Origin: Aeromonas taiwanensis
GTDB taxonomy: Bacteria; Pseudomonadota; Gammaproteobacteria; Enterobacterales; Aeromonadaceae
NCBI RefSeq assembly: GCF_000820165.1
Contig: NZ_CDDD01000008.1
Span: 1-64,000, forward strand
Direction of reading: 5' to 3'
DNA length: 64,000 bases
Numbering within the stretch: position 1 is the first letter of the stretch; every line of letters begins with the position of its first letter. Both the position numbers and the translations under genes were made by a program. The notes under the pieces are model-generated. The model had not been told where the DNA came from and searched no databases. It saw nothing but the letters and a program-made list of their open reading frames with translations. Below are positions 26,711 to 35,249 of this stretch, one piece after another.

Positions 26711-28423
26711 ATGGGAAAATGGTTCAGAGTGCACTCGGTCAGCAGCGCCATCGGTCGTTCCATGGTACTGATCCTCTTCATGGCCAGCCTGATCGCCGTG
26801 GTGGCCATGGTTACCCTCTTCTATTCGGTGCCGGACGCCAAGGCCATCAACCTGTCTGGCTCATTGCGCATGCAGGCCTACCGGATGGCCTACGAAATCG
26901 AGAAGGACCAGCCCGTCCTGGGGCGGCTCGCCCAGTTCGAGCAGACCCTCAACGCCCCCGAACTGCAGGAGACCCAGCGCTGGATCACCCCCGCCTCCCT
27001 GCGCCGCACCTATGGCGAGGTGTTGCTGCAGTGGCAGATGATGCGCGAGCACATCGAGAACGCCACTCCCAGCCGTTATACCGACAATACCGAGCAGTTC
27101 GTCGCTGCCATCGATGATTTCGTCAACCAGATGCAGTACCACGTCGAGTTCAAGGTGCGCATGCTGGCCCTGGCCGAGGGGCTTGGCCTGCTCGCCATCA
27201 TCACCATCGCCTGGTGCACAGTCCGCTTTACCCGCCAGCAGGTGGTAGCGCCGCTCAATCAGCTGGTGTTGTGCGCCCGCCAGATCCAGCGCCAGGAATT
27301 CGATCTCACCCTGCCCCCCCACTGTGAGAACGAACTGGGAGAACTGTCGGGGGCCTTTGCCACCATGGCCGCAGAACTCGGCAAGCTCTATCGGGAACTG
27401 GAGAGCAAGGTAGAGGAGAAGACCGCCAAGTTGCAGCAGGCCAACGACACCCTCTCCTTCCTCTATTCCACCGCCCAGAAACTGCATGCGGCACCGCTGA
27501 GCCGGCGCACCCTGCAAAAACTGCTGGAGCGGGCGGCCGCCCACCAGCACATCGATTACATCCGCCTCACCCGCTTCGAGCACAATGCCATGCCCGTCTA
27601 TATCACGGGACGCAAAGGGTGGCCCGGCGATCTCGAGGCCGTGGTGAGTTTCTACCTGCAGATGGATGACGAGGAGTACGGCCGGCTCGACATGATAAGC
27701 ACACATCCCGTCGACGAGCGCCTGATGAAGAACTTCTCCATGCTGCTGGCCCAGGTGCTGCACAAGGATCAGACCCTGCTGCAGCATCAGCGCCTGCTGT
27801 TGATGGAGGAGCGGGCCGTCATCGCCCGCGAGCTACACGACTCGCTGGCGCAGGCCCTCTCCTATCTCAAGATCCAGGCCACCCTGCTCAAGCGATCTTT
27901 TGCCAAGGGAGATACCGCCAAGACCGAGGCCGCCATGCAGCAGATCGACGAGGGGCTTGGCAACGCCTATACCCAACTGCGCGAGCTGCTCGGCACCTTC
28001 CGCCTCAGCATCGGCGACGCCAACCTGGGCGAGGCCATCGGTGTCATGCTGGAGCAACTCAAGCCCCAGACCCGGGCCGAGATAGGGCTTCAATACGGTC
28101 TGACCGATACCGATCTCGAGGCGGGACAACATATCCACATCTTGCAGCTGATCCGTGAGGCAGTCCTCAATGCCATCAAGCATGCCAACGCCGAGCGCAT
28201 TGACGTTAGCTGTGAGACCCTGGCTGATGGTAACATTCTGGTTCAGATTGCAGATGATGGTGTCGGAATAAGGGGTGCAAGCTCGGCAGTGAATCACTAC
28301 GGTCTCAGCATCATGAATGAACGAGCCAGCAAATTGCACGGCCAGTTGACCATCAGTGAGCCGCCTTGTGGAGGCACCCGCGTACACCTGACCTTTCCCA
28401 CCAGCCTAACAAGAGATGCCTGA
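26711..28423 (+). CDS. narQ: NarQ-type nitrate/nitrite sensor histidine kinase
   Basis: A 570-residue sensor. TM1 is about 17-38; the periplasmic P-box NLSGSLRMQAYRMAYE (47-62), which binds nitrate in NarX/NarQ, is intact; TM2 is about 155-173, followed by HAMP and a signalling helix. The HisKA_3 box ARELHDSLAQALSYLKIQ places the phospho-His at 376, and the ATPase end has ADDGVGI and HYGLSIMNERA. Its stop overlaps the narP start. Divergent from moaA; expected to control nap with narP. Confidence 0.94.
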   Translation: MGKWFRVHSVSSAIGRSMVLILFMASLIAVVAMVTLFYSVPDAKAINLSGSLRMQAYRMAYEIEKDQPVLGRLAQFEQTLNAPELQETQRWITPASLRRTYGEVLLQWQMMREHIENATPSRYTDNTEQFVAAIDDFVNQMQYHVEFKVRMLALAEGLGLLAIITIAWCTVRFTRQQVVAPLNQLVLCARQIQRQEFDLTLPPHCENELGELSGAFATMAAELGKLYRELESKVEEKTAKLQQANDTLSFLYSTAQKLHAAPLSRRTLQKLLERAAAHQHIDYIRLTRFEHNAMPVYITGRKGWPGDLEAVVSFYLQMDDEEYGRLDMISTHPVDERLMKNFSMLLAQVLHKDQTLLQHQRLLLMEERAVIARELHDSLAQALSYLKIQATLLKRSFAKGDTAKTEAAMQQIDEGLGNAYTQLRELLGTFRLSIGDANLGEAIGVMLEQLKPQTRAEIGLQYGLTDTDLEAGQHIHILQLIREAVLNAIKHANAERIDVSCETLADGNILVQIADDGVGIRGASSAVNHYGLSIMNERASKLHGQLTISEPPCGGTRVHLTFPTSLTRDA

Positions 28424-29061
28424 TGGACGAGATGAAATACAGTGTTCTGGTCGTAGATGATCACCCCCTGATGCGCAAGGGAATTGTGCAGTTGCTGGAA
28501 TTGGAAGAGAACATCGAGGTCGTCGGCGAGGCGTCCAACGGCACTGACGCCGTGGCCATGGCCAAGGAGTCCGAGCCGGACCTCATCCTGCTCGACCTCA
28601 ATATGAAGGGCCTGTCCGGTCTAGATACCCTCAAGGCGCTGCGGGCCGAAGAGGTCACCTCCCGCGTGGTGATCCTGACCGTCTCCGATGCCCGCCAGGA
28701 CGTGGTGGCCCTGCTCAAGGCCGGTGCCGATGGCTACCTGCTCAAGGACACCGAGCCCGACATGCTGCTCGCCCAGCTGGCCGATGTCATGACCGGCAAG
28801 CAGATCCTGAGCGAGCCGCTGCGCCCCTACCTCGAGAACATCTACGAGCTGGATCACCTGCAGCAGAAGCTGGAGAGCCTGACCCGACGCGAGATGCAGA
28901 TCATGCGCGAGATAGCCAAGGGCCTCTCCAACAAGCAGGTGGCTTCCGTCCTTCACATCTCGGAAGGCACGGTCAAGGTGCACGTCAAGAGCCTGCTCAA
29001 GAAGCTCGAGGCCCAAAGCCGCGTGGAGGCGGCTGTGATGTATCTGGAACAACGCAACTAG
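28423..29061 (+). CDS. narP: NarP/NarL family response regulator
   Basis: A 212-residue regulator with a receiver domain (phospho-Asp58 in LLDLNMKGLSG, Lys in GYLLKD) and a C-terminal LuxR-type HTH (LTRREMQIMREIAKGLSNKQVASVLHIS then GTVKVHVKSLLKKL). The ATG at 28423 sits in TGATG with the narQ stop; the upstream extension in frame is narQ coding. NarP rather than NarL is chosen because it pairs with a NarQ-like sensor and nap. Confidence 0.93.
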   Translation: MDEMKYSVLVVDDHPLMRKGIVQLLELEENIEVVGEASNGTDAVAMAKESEPDLILLDLNMKGLSGLDTLKALRAEEVTSRVVILTVSDARQDVVALLKAGADGYLLKDTEPDMLLAQLADVMTGKQILSEPLRPYLENIYELDHLQQKLESLTRREMQIMREIAKGLSNKQVASVLHISEGTVKVHVKSLLKKLEAQSRVEAAVMYLEQRN

Positions 29062-29129
29062 GCAACCGGCCCCCGCGCCAGCAAGCCCGCCATCCCCGGC
29101 GCCTTGCTGGCGTGCCCCCCTGCCCTCTC

Positions 29130-29282
29130 TGGTTCATAGGTGTAACAACCCTCTGCGTAACGCGGCTGCTGTCTCTTTGGAACAACACTGCCAGGCAACC
29201 CGCCCGCAGCAGCAAACATGACCTCCCCGGCACTTATCTGACCTGCCTCTCCCCTTCGTCCTTGTGGTTCATAGGTGTAACA
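29130..29282. repeat. 18-bp direct repeat upstream of the globin gene
   Basis: TGGTTCATAGGTGTAACA occurs exactly at 29130-29147 and 29265-29282, 135 bp apart, in the narP-globin gap. Both copies are followed by short AT-rich stretches. The intervening sequence also has loosely similar parts (TGCCCTCTC/TGCCTCTCC), suggesting a degenerate tandem duplication or paired regulator sites. Confidence 0.7.
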
Positions 29283-29295
29283 GCACTTTACTGAG

Positions 29296-29306
29296 TAAAT
29301 GCATTA
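29296..29306 (+). promoter_or_regulatory. Possible NsrR-like half-site before the globin gene
   Basis: TAAATGCATTA matches the NsrR half-site AAnATGCATTT at about 8 of 10 defined positions and lies 42 bp before the globin ATG, next to a 13-bp palindrome TTTACTGAGTAAA (29287-29299). NO control of a globin would make sense, but the match is short. Confidence 0.3.
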
Positions 29307-29347
29307 TTATCTTCAGGATGTCGTTCACTGGCCTGAGGAGAAAACGC

Positions 29348-29773
29348 ATGACTGCCGAACAGATAGAACTGGTGCAAAGGGCATGGGGCAAGGTCACCGC
29401 CCTGAGCACCACCTATGTCGCAGAGGTATATGAGGAGCTGTTTCGCCTGTCACCGGAGCTGCGCACTCTCTTTCCCAGTAATCCGGAAATGCCCGTCACC
29501 AAGGTTGCCGACACCCTGAATACCGTCATTACCAGTCTGGATCAGCTGGATGCATTGAGCTTCATCATTCGGGATCTCGGCAAACAGCACCAGAAATTCA
29601 ATGTGCAGCCAGACCAGTTCGTACCCCTGAAGCAGGCATTAACCCTGGTCTTGGCGCGGCGTCTGGGGGAGTACTTCACACCCGCGCTGGCTGACGCCTG
29701 GTCGCAGATGTACGACGAAATCGCCGTCCTGATGAAGGAGGGACTGACTCGGAACACCGAATCCATTCACTGA
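29348..29773 (+). CDS. Single-domain globin
   Basis: A 141-residue globin without a flavodoxin-reductase part. The start at 29348 has GAGGAG seven bases upstream; the longer open frame above it is intergenic. Features are the A-helix Trp (ELVQRAWGKV), CD-corner Phe/Pro (LRTLFPSN), and the proximal F-helix His in DLGKQHQKFNV. H-helix is WSQMYDEIAVLM. Family members bind O2 and NO and can support NO dioxygenation or O2 delivery. Position between narQP and a NosP-like gene suggests NO handling. Confidence 0.88.
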   Translation: MTAEQIELVQRAWGKVTALSTTYVAEVYEELFRLSPELRTLFPSNPEMPVTKVADTLNTVITSLDQLDALSFIIRDLGKQHQKFNVQPDQFVPLKQALTLVLARRLGEYFTPALADAWSQMYDEIAVLMKEGLTRNTESIH

Positions 29774-30084
29774 TCCGGCCCTATCCATCGACGGCCAGCA
29801 GGCGGCTAGCAGTGCCTCCTCCCAGGCAATTTGCGTGTTCCATTTTTGCAATATGCGAAAGCAGCCCCATTCTGCAGATGGGGCATATTCGAGCCCCTTA
29901 AACCTCACCTGAATCCTGCCTGTTTCGTGCTTCACCACATCAAATAGAAAACATTCAATATATTGATTTTAAAGCCATTAAAGAATTTCACGCGCTATTT
30001 CCCGGTCATCTCCTCCCCACTTCCCACTCTCTGGCACGGTCACTGCATTGTCACATTCAGATACGACTCATCGGAGGATGGAAC
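29774..30084. other. Intergenic region after the globin gene (311 bp)
   Basis: No gene is seen. It contains a structured element at 29851-29888 and an AT-rich stretch (29940-29990) that may carry the promoter for the LON-domain gene. No convincing rho-independent terminator for the globin gene is visible. Confidence 0.5.
29851..29888. other. Branched hairpin element after the globin gene
   Basis: GCCCCAT (29864-29870) pairs with ATGGGGC (29878-29884) around a 7-base loop; flanking ATAT pairs with ATAT. On the 5' side a small TGC-GAAA-GCA hairpin with a GNRA loop is inserted. No U-tract follows, so it is not a plain terminator. Confidence 0.4.
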
Positions 30085-30660
30085 ATGAAACTTCAACACC
30101 TGGCACTGTTCCCCTTGCCTTCACACATACTGCCTGGCGGAAAACTTCCCCTGCGCCTGTTCGAGCCGCGCCACCTCCAGATGCTCAAGGAGTCCTTCAT
30201 CGAAGATCGGGGCTTTGGCATCGTCATGGAGGAGACGACCAGCACGGGCACTTGCGGGCGGATCCTGCCGGTCGGCACCCGCGTCAAGGTGACGGACTTC
30301 TATACGCTCAACGATGGTTTGCTCGGGGTAACCGTGCTGGGTCTGGAACGGTTCTGCATCCACGAGATGGAGACTGACGCCTCGGGTCTGCGACATGCGC
30401 AGGTCGAGACGCTGCCCAACTGGCCCAGCGCCCACTCCGACTTCAGCGACGAGCAGTTGGTCAGCAGATTGAGGGAGGTGTTTGAGCAGTATCCGGAACT
30501 TGATGAGCTCTATCCGGACAAGCAGTTCGACGATGCGTCCTGGCTCTGCCAGCGCTGGCTCGAGATCCTGCCCATGCCGATCTATGAAAAGCAGATGTTG
30601 ATTGCCAAACAGAACAGTGAAGCGGCGCGCCAGTTTTTACGCCGACTGATCGCACAGTGA
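30085..30660 (+). CDS. LON N-terminal-domain protein (LON substrate-binding domain only)
   Basis: A 191-residue protein that has just the N-terminal domain of Lon protease: LALFPLPSHILPGGKLPLRLFEPRHLQML, then GTCGRILPVGTRVKVTDF and GLLGVTVLGLERF. The AAA ATPase and protease parts are absent. Stand-alone proteins of this type are common in gamma-proteobacteria and their role is not established. GGAGGA precedes the ATG. It lies alone between the globin gene and a convergent kinase gene. Confidence 0.9.
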   Translation: MKLQHLALFPLPSHILPGGKLPLRLFEPRHLQMLKESFIEDRGFGIVMEETTSTGTCGRILPVGTRVKVTDFYTLNDGLLGVTVLGLERFCIHEMETDASGLRHAQVETLPNWPSAHSDFSDEQLVSRLREVFEQYPELDELYPDKQFDDASWLCQRWLEILPMPIYEKQMLIAKQNSEAARQFLRRLIAQ

Positions 30661-30904
30661 GTCAAGAAGCGGTTTGCAAAACGCGAATTTACTGACAGTA
30701 AAATTCTTATAATGAAAGTAGTAATTTGCATTTTGCAACCAAGCGTAGCGATAAATAACACCTAACTCGGCTACAAACCGCAAAAAACAGGTCATGAAAA
30801 GTTGGCACGACTTTTTCATATAAGACCGTACAACCCGATTTATCCCGTGCTCTCTTCAGTATTTGCTGAAGAATTGGTCAACTACCCAGTTGACCATTTT
30901 TTTT
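30661..30904 (+). ncRNA. Candidate intergenic RNA or long structured 3' UTR ending in a strong terminator
   Basis: After the LON-domain gene come an imperfect inverted repeat (30671-30689 with 30723-30740) enclosing the palindrome TACTGACAGTA, a TATAAT box at 30708-30713, then two adjacent hairpins: TCTTCAG/CTGAAGA (30852-30871) and the terminator. The region is AT-rich and has no ORF. No good -35 was found, so it may be a 3' UTR rather than a separate gene. Confidence 0.35.
30875..30904 (+). terminator. Rho-independent terminator
   Basis: A perfect 9-bp stem TGGTCAACT/AGTTGACCA with an ACCC loop is followed by eight Ts on the plus strand. It lies 215 bp beyond the LON-domain stop and just before the end of the convergent kinase gene. 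Confidence 0.9.
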
Positions 30905-30918
30905 ACCCAAAAATCGGC

Positions 30919-33000
30919 TCACCGGGTCCGGCAGTGCCGCAACAGACAATTGCGCAGCCGCGCCAGGCTGATGGGCTTGGCCAGAAAGTCGTCCATGCCC
31001 TGCGCAAGGCAGCGGGCCCTGTCCTCCATCATCGCATTGGCCGTCAGCGCCACTATGGGCACCTGGCAACCCAGTTCACGCAGACGACGGGTGGCCTCCA
31101 GCCCGTCCATCTGGGGCATCCGCATATCCATCAGGATCAGATCCGGTCGCCGTTCACCAACCAGTGTCAGCGCCTCCAGGCCGTTGTTTGCCACCCTCAC
31201 CCTGCACGCCAGTTTTTGCAGCATGAGCGACACCACCAGCTGATTGACCGGGCTGTCCTCCACCACCAGCACGTCCAGATCGAGCGCACCCACCCCCTCG
31301 CTGGCTGGATCCGCTACCGGGGAACAGGGGGTGGCCATCCCGGGCAACTCGAACCAGAAGCAGCTCCCCTGCCCCGGCGAGCTCTGCACGCGAATGTCCC
31401 CGCCCATCAGTTGTACCAGTCGCCGGCAGATGGCGAGCCCGAGTCCGGAACCGGAGAAGCGCCGGGTCGCCGAACTGTCGACCTGGTAGAAGGGTTCGAA
31501 CAGCTGCGCCTGATCCTCGGGGGAGATACCGATCCCCGTGTCGCTGACCGATACCCTGAGCCTGTCGTCCTGCCAGGTGAGTGCGAGTCGCACGCAGCCC
31601 TCTGCCGTGAATTTCACCGCATTGCCGAGCAGGTTGCCGATCACCTGGGAGAGGCGCACCGCATCCCCTTGCAGACGGGATGGCACCGTCTCATCGAGGT
31701 GCCAGTACAAGCCGATACCCTTGGCGCTGGCTTGTGCCTGCAGGGGGCCAACCAGAGCCCGGCACAATTCGGCGGGCTGGAAGGACTCACAGTGCAGCGT
31801 CAGGGTATGGGACTCGATTTTCGAGAAGTCGAGCACATCGTCGATGATGGTCTGCAACAGGTGTGCGGAGTGGGTGGCATGACCGATAAGGGTCTGCTGC
31901 GGGGCGTCGAGCTGCCCGTGCTGCAGCAGATCCAGCATCCCCAGCACGGCATTCATGGGGGAGCGGATCTCGTGGGTCATCATGGCCAGGAACTGGGACT
32001 TGGCGCGGTTCGCCGTCTCGGCCTCGTCCCGCGCACGCGCCAGCTCCTGTTCGCGGCGGATCTGGTTGCCTATCTCCCGCGCCGTCCCCCGATAGCCGAT
32101 GAAGGCCCCCTGGGGGTCGTGACAAGGCTCGGCGTGGATCTCCATCCAGCAGGGGCCGTTGGCCAGCAACACCTGGACGCGGATCCCCCGCACCGACAGA
32201 TGGCGGTCGATAAGACGCCGGTAACTGCTCCAGGCGGGATCCTGCTTGTCGTGGGCAAAGTCGTAGAGGCTGCGTCCGGCATGGCGGGCCAGCAGCTCCC
32301 TCTGGTAGCCAGGCGCAGAGACATAGCTGAGCCTGTGCTCGGGATCCGTCTCCCAGAACCAGTCCGACGCCATGGCGGCGAAGCTGCGAAAGCGCTGCTC
32401 GCTGGCCTTCAGGGCCAGGGTCTTGAGCTCAACCTGCTCCTGCAGACGGGCCCGGTAGGCAATGTTGACCAGCGCCTGGGAGATGAGCGGCTGGCAGCGC
32501 TGCATCGCCGCCTTGCTCTTGAGATCGAAGGTGCCTGCGGCACTGTGCCGACAGACCAGCACACCGGAGAAACCTGGCCCTTTCAGCCCGGTCAGCATGA
32601 TGCTGGCCCAGCCAGCCTGCCCCACCAGAGGGGCCAGCTCCGGCAACTGGGCAGGATCATAGATGATCAGGGTGTCCCCATCGATGGCCCTGGAGAAGAG
32701 CGGAGAGAGCAACCAGGTGCGGCCGACCTCTTCCGGCTGGGTGCTGAGATGGGTAGTGCCGCTCGCCCCCTCCCAGGCGATCACGTCTGCCTCTTCAAAC
32801 CCGATGAAGGTCTTGAGCGCGAGAATGAGGCTCTCCAGCACCTGCTCCAGGCTCTGGGCCTGCGCCAGCGTCGCCACACCACACAGCAGAGCCTGCGACT
32901 CCTCGCGGTATCTGGCCTCCCGTTCCCGGCAGCGCATCAGCTCCACCATCGTGGTCTGCAGCTTGTCGCCCAGGGTTTCGAGTTCGCTATTGCCTGTCAT
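30919..33000 (-). CDS. nahK: Hybrid sensor histidine kinase (GAF-PAS-HisKA-HATPase-REC), NahK-like
   Basis: A 693-residue soluble hybrid kinase with no TM segment. A GAF-like domain spans about 45-190, PAS about 205-320, HisKA with His343 in MMTHEIRSPMN, the ATPase boxes GNLLGNAVKF, DTGIGI, FSGSGLGLAI, and a C-terminal receiver (VVEDSPVNQLVV, LILMDMRMPQMDG). It is read 18 bp after the FIST/NosP-like gene. In Pseudomonas, Shewanella and Vibrio a NosP protein inhibits such a co-cistronic kinase in response to NO, which feeds an Hpt protein. The symbol rests on this context. Confidence 0.8.
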   Translation of the reverse strand: MTGNSELETLGDKLQTTMVELMRCREREARYREESQALLCGVATLAQAQSLEQVLESLILALKTFIGFEEADVIAWEGASGTTHLSTQPEEVGRTWLLSPLFSRAIDGDTLIIYDPAQLPELAPLVGQAGWASIMLTGLKGPGFSGVLVCRHSAAGTFDLKSKAAMQRCQPLISQALVNIAYRARLQEQVELKTLALKASEQRFRSFAAMASDWFWETDPEHRLSYVSAPGYQRELLARHAGRSLYDFAHDKQDPAWSSYRRLIDRHLSVRGIRVQVLLANGPCWMEIHAEPCHDPQGAFIGYRGTAREIGNQIRREQELARARDEAETANRAKSQFLAMMTHEIRSPMNAVLGMLDLLQHGQLDAPQQTLIGHATHSAHLLQTIIDDVLDFSKIESHTLTLHCESFQPAELCRALVGPLQAQASAKGIGLYWHLDETVPSRLQGDAVRLSQVIGNLLGNAVKFTAEGCVRLALTWQDDRLRVSVSDTGIGISPEDQAQLFEPFYQVDSSATRRFSGSGLGLAICRRLVQLMGGDIRVQSSPGQGSCFWFELPGMATPCSPVADPASEGVGALDLDVLVVEDSPVNQLVVSLMLQKLACRVRVANNGLEALTLVGERRPDLILMDMRMPQMDGLEATRRLRELGCQVPIVALTANAMMEDRARCLAQGMDDFLAKPISLARLRNCLLRHCRTR

Positions 33001-33018
33001 CTTGGATCCAGCTGAGTG

Positions 33019-34200
33019 TCAGTTCTCGAGGAAGATTACGCTCGATACCATGAGGTTGCCATGCGCCAGCTCACCATGGGGCAATCTCCCCTGCTCGCCG
33101 AACGTAAATGGCGTGATGAAGGGGATCTCCCCCAGTCGCAGGCAAAATTGCGTCACCACGTCGTCAAACCGCTCCTCCAGAGCCAGGCGGCAGCCAGCGC
33201 AGAATATCACCAAGGCCCCCAGGGGTCGCATGCTCCCCGCCATGCCGTATTCGGGCTCGATGCGCACCGCATTCAGGCTGCGCTGCAACAACCCGTCCTG
33301 ACTGCAGTACATGAGTTGCAAGCGCTCCCCCAGCCGGGCTTCGGTAAAGAGGCGAAGCCCTTCCCGCACGGTCACCGCTTCGGGGTGCGAGAGCTTGTAG
33401 TAGGGGATGTCATCGAGCATGCCGACCTGGCGTGCCAGCGGGGAGAGCGTCGTCTCCCTTAGGATAGGGCCCACCGGCCAGGGTTTATCCCGTTCAGTCC
33501 AGCGGGCGTAGACCCGGGCCGCCGGCTCATGGTCTATGGTCAGCACCTCGCGACCGTCGAGGGCAGTGATGATGCCCTGGCGCTCGGTTGGCACATAACC
33601 GGAATGAAACTGGAACGCCAGCTGGCAGCCGGGGTAGAGCACCGCCAGCACACAGCCCTCCCCCCCTGCTCCCTCATCCCAGCAGAGTTGCCATTCGCCG
33701 CGCACGCCGTCATCCGCTGCGGATCCGCCGACGACGGGAACGGTCGCGCCAAATTCGCTCTCGATGCCCGCCAGCATGGCTTCTTCCAGACCCGGACTGG
33801 CGTGCAGCAAGACCAGCTGGGGCAGCTCGCCAGGGCGGCCGCCATCGGCGATGGCACGGCGCAGCAGAGTCCGCACATCCGGTGTCTGGCCAACCTGGCC
33901 GGCCACGCCGTACGCGCCCTTGTCATCATAAAGCGCTGCGACCGCCAGACCCCGGCCCGCCAGGGCATGGTGCCCGGCCTGGGTCAGGATACCGCCGCAG
34001 GAGCTGCAGCCGATAAGCCGGCTGTCGGGAAAGTGCTCCTTGAGTGCATGGCGCAGTACCGCAGCGTCGTGCGCTTGGGTAAAATAGACCAGCAACAATG
34101 ATGGGGCGTGGGGAGATTGGGCAAGCAACCGCTCTGCTATTTGTTGGGCAGCCAGTTGGGTCGTCTCGGCAAGCGAGTGAGCCGTCAGGAAGTTCAACAC
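33019..34200 (-). CDS. nosP: FIST-domain (NosP-like) sensory protein
   Basis: A 393-residue protein with FIST_N (residues ~30-220; RLIGCSSCGGILTQAG, VPVVGGSAADDG) and FIST_C (~225-375; PAARVYARW, YYKLSHPEAVT) domains. Some FIST proteins (NosP) bind heme and NO; which His is the ligand cannot be told by eye. GTG at 34200 and TTG at 34197 are both possible starts below TAGGAG. It is co-transcribed with the hybrid kinase. Confidence 0.82.
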   Translation of the reverse strand: MLNFLTAHSLAETTQLAAQQIAERLLAQSPHAPSLLLVYFTQAHDAAVLRHALKEHFPDSRLIGCSSCGGILTQAGHHALAGRGLAVAALYDDKGAYGVAGQVGQTPDVRTLLRRAIADGGRPGELPQLVLLHASPGLEEAMLAGIESEFGATVPVVGGSAADDGVRGEWQLCWDEGAGGEGCVLAVLYPGCQLAFQFHSGYVPTERQGIITALDGREVLTIDHEPAARVYARWTERDKPWPVGPILRETTLSPLARQVGMLDDIPYYKLSHPEAVTVREGLRLFTEARLGERLQLMYCSQDGLLQRSLNAVRIEPEYGMAGSMRPLGALVIFCAGCRLALEERFDDVVTQFCLRLGEIPFITPFTFGEQGRLPHGELAHGNLMVSSVIFLEN

Positions 34201-34313
34201 CGTCTCCTACAGGTATGGGATGCTGCTCTTAAGCAAAAATCATACCTTTATCAAACAATTACCTGGCCGCAGAGACTAGAATGAAGCTCGCTGGCCTCCC
34301 ACGGGATCACTGC

Positions 34314-35237
34314 ATGTGGCAGAAAAATATCAATGACTTCGAGCGGGTCGTCGCCATCGGCGGTGGACACGGCATGGGCCGCGTGCTCTCTTCCCTCTCG
34401 TTTTTAGGCTCCCGGCTGACGGGGATAGTGACCACCACGGATGACGGCGGCTCCACCGGACGCCTGCGCAAGAGCCAGGAGTGCATCGCCTGGGGTGATC
34501 TGCGCAACTGCCTCAACCAGCTGGTGACCACCCCCAGCATCGGCAGCCAGCTGTTCGAGTACCGCTTCACCGGCCGCGGCGAGCTGGCGGGTCACAACCT
34601 CGGCAACCTGATGCTGCTGGCCCTCGACAACCTCTGTGTCCGCCCTCTTGATGCCATCCGGCTCATCAGCGACATGCTGGAGATCGAGCCGACGCTGCTG
34701 CCCATGTCCGAACACCCCACCGACTTGTGCGCCCATACCGTCTGCGGCGACCAGATCCTGGGAGAGGTCTCCATCGACCAGCTCACTACACCGCCGCGGG
34801 CCCTGAGCCTGAAACCGGCCGTACCGGCCACTCGAGAGGCCGCCCTGGCCTTGAGCCAGGCCGACATGATCATCCTGGGTCCCGGCAGCTTTCTCACCTC
34901 CGTCATGCCTCCCCTGCTGCTGTGCGACATTGCCGAGGCGATCCGCAGCAGCGGCGCCATCGTTGTCTTCATCAGCAATCTGGTCGCCGAAGAGGGGCCT
35001 GCGGGTCAGTTGACTCTACTCGATCAGCATCGCTGGCTGGAAGAGAGGATAGGCATGGGCCGGATCGATGCCATCCTGGCCCCCGAGGGTCATGAGGACC
35101 CCGAGCTGCAGCATTGCCTCGTCCGAGCCAACCTGGGTGAGGCTGCCCTGCCCCATCGCCACGACCGCCTCAAGCTCAGGCAGGCGCTGGATAACGTCAT
35201 CCTGAACTGGCATAGAACGCATGACAAGGCGGGCTGA
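34314..35237 (+). CDS. YvcK/CofD-like family protein (YbhK-type)
   Basis: A 307-residue protein closely following E. coli YbhK from its start: VVAIGGGHGMGRVLSSLSFLGSRLTGIVTTTDDGGSTGR, AWGDLRNCLNQL, FEYRF, GELAGHNLGNLML and LGPGSFLTSVMPPLL. YvcK proteins bind UDP-sugars and affect carbon metabolism and cell shape; YbhK function is not defined. I use the ATG at 34314 because the protein then begins like YbhK; the ATG at 34281 would add 11 residues. Confidence 0.9.
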   Translation: MWQKNINDFERVVAIGGGHGMGRVLSSLSFLGSRLTGIVTTTDDGGSTGRLRKSQECIAWGDLRNCLNQLVTTPSIGSQLFEYRFTGRGELAGHNLGNLMLLALDNLCVRPLDAIRLISDMLEIEPTLLPMSEHPTDLCAHTVCGDQILGEVSIDQLTTPPRALSLKPAVPATREAALALSQADMIILGPGSFLTSVMPPLLLCDIAEAIRSSGAIVVFISNLVAEEGPAGQLTLLDQHRWLEERIGMGRIDAILAPEGHEDPELQHCLVRANLGEAALPHRHDRLKLRQALDNVILNWHRTHDKAG

Positions 35238-35249
35238 GCCGCCCGGGGA

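Noticed and set aside
28366-28422. A longer NarP with 19 extra N-terminal residues
   Set aside because: That stretch is the end of narQ in another frame; receiver domains start close to MKYSVLVVDD.
29076-29113. Stem CGCCAGCAAG/CTTGCTGGCG after narP as a terminator
   Set aside because: The loop is long (18 bases) and no T-tract follows; left unannotated.
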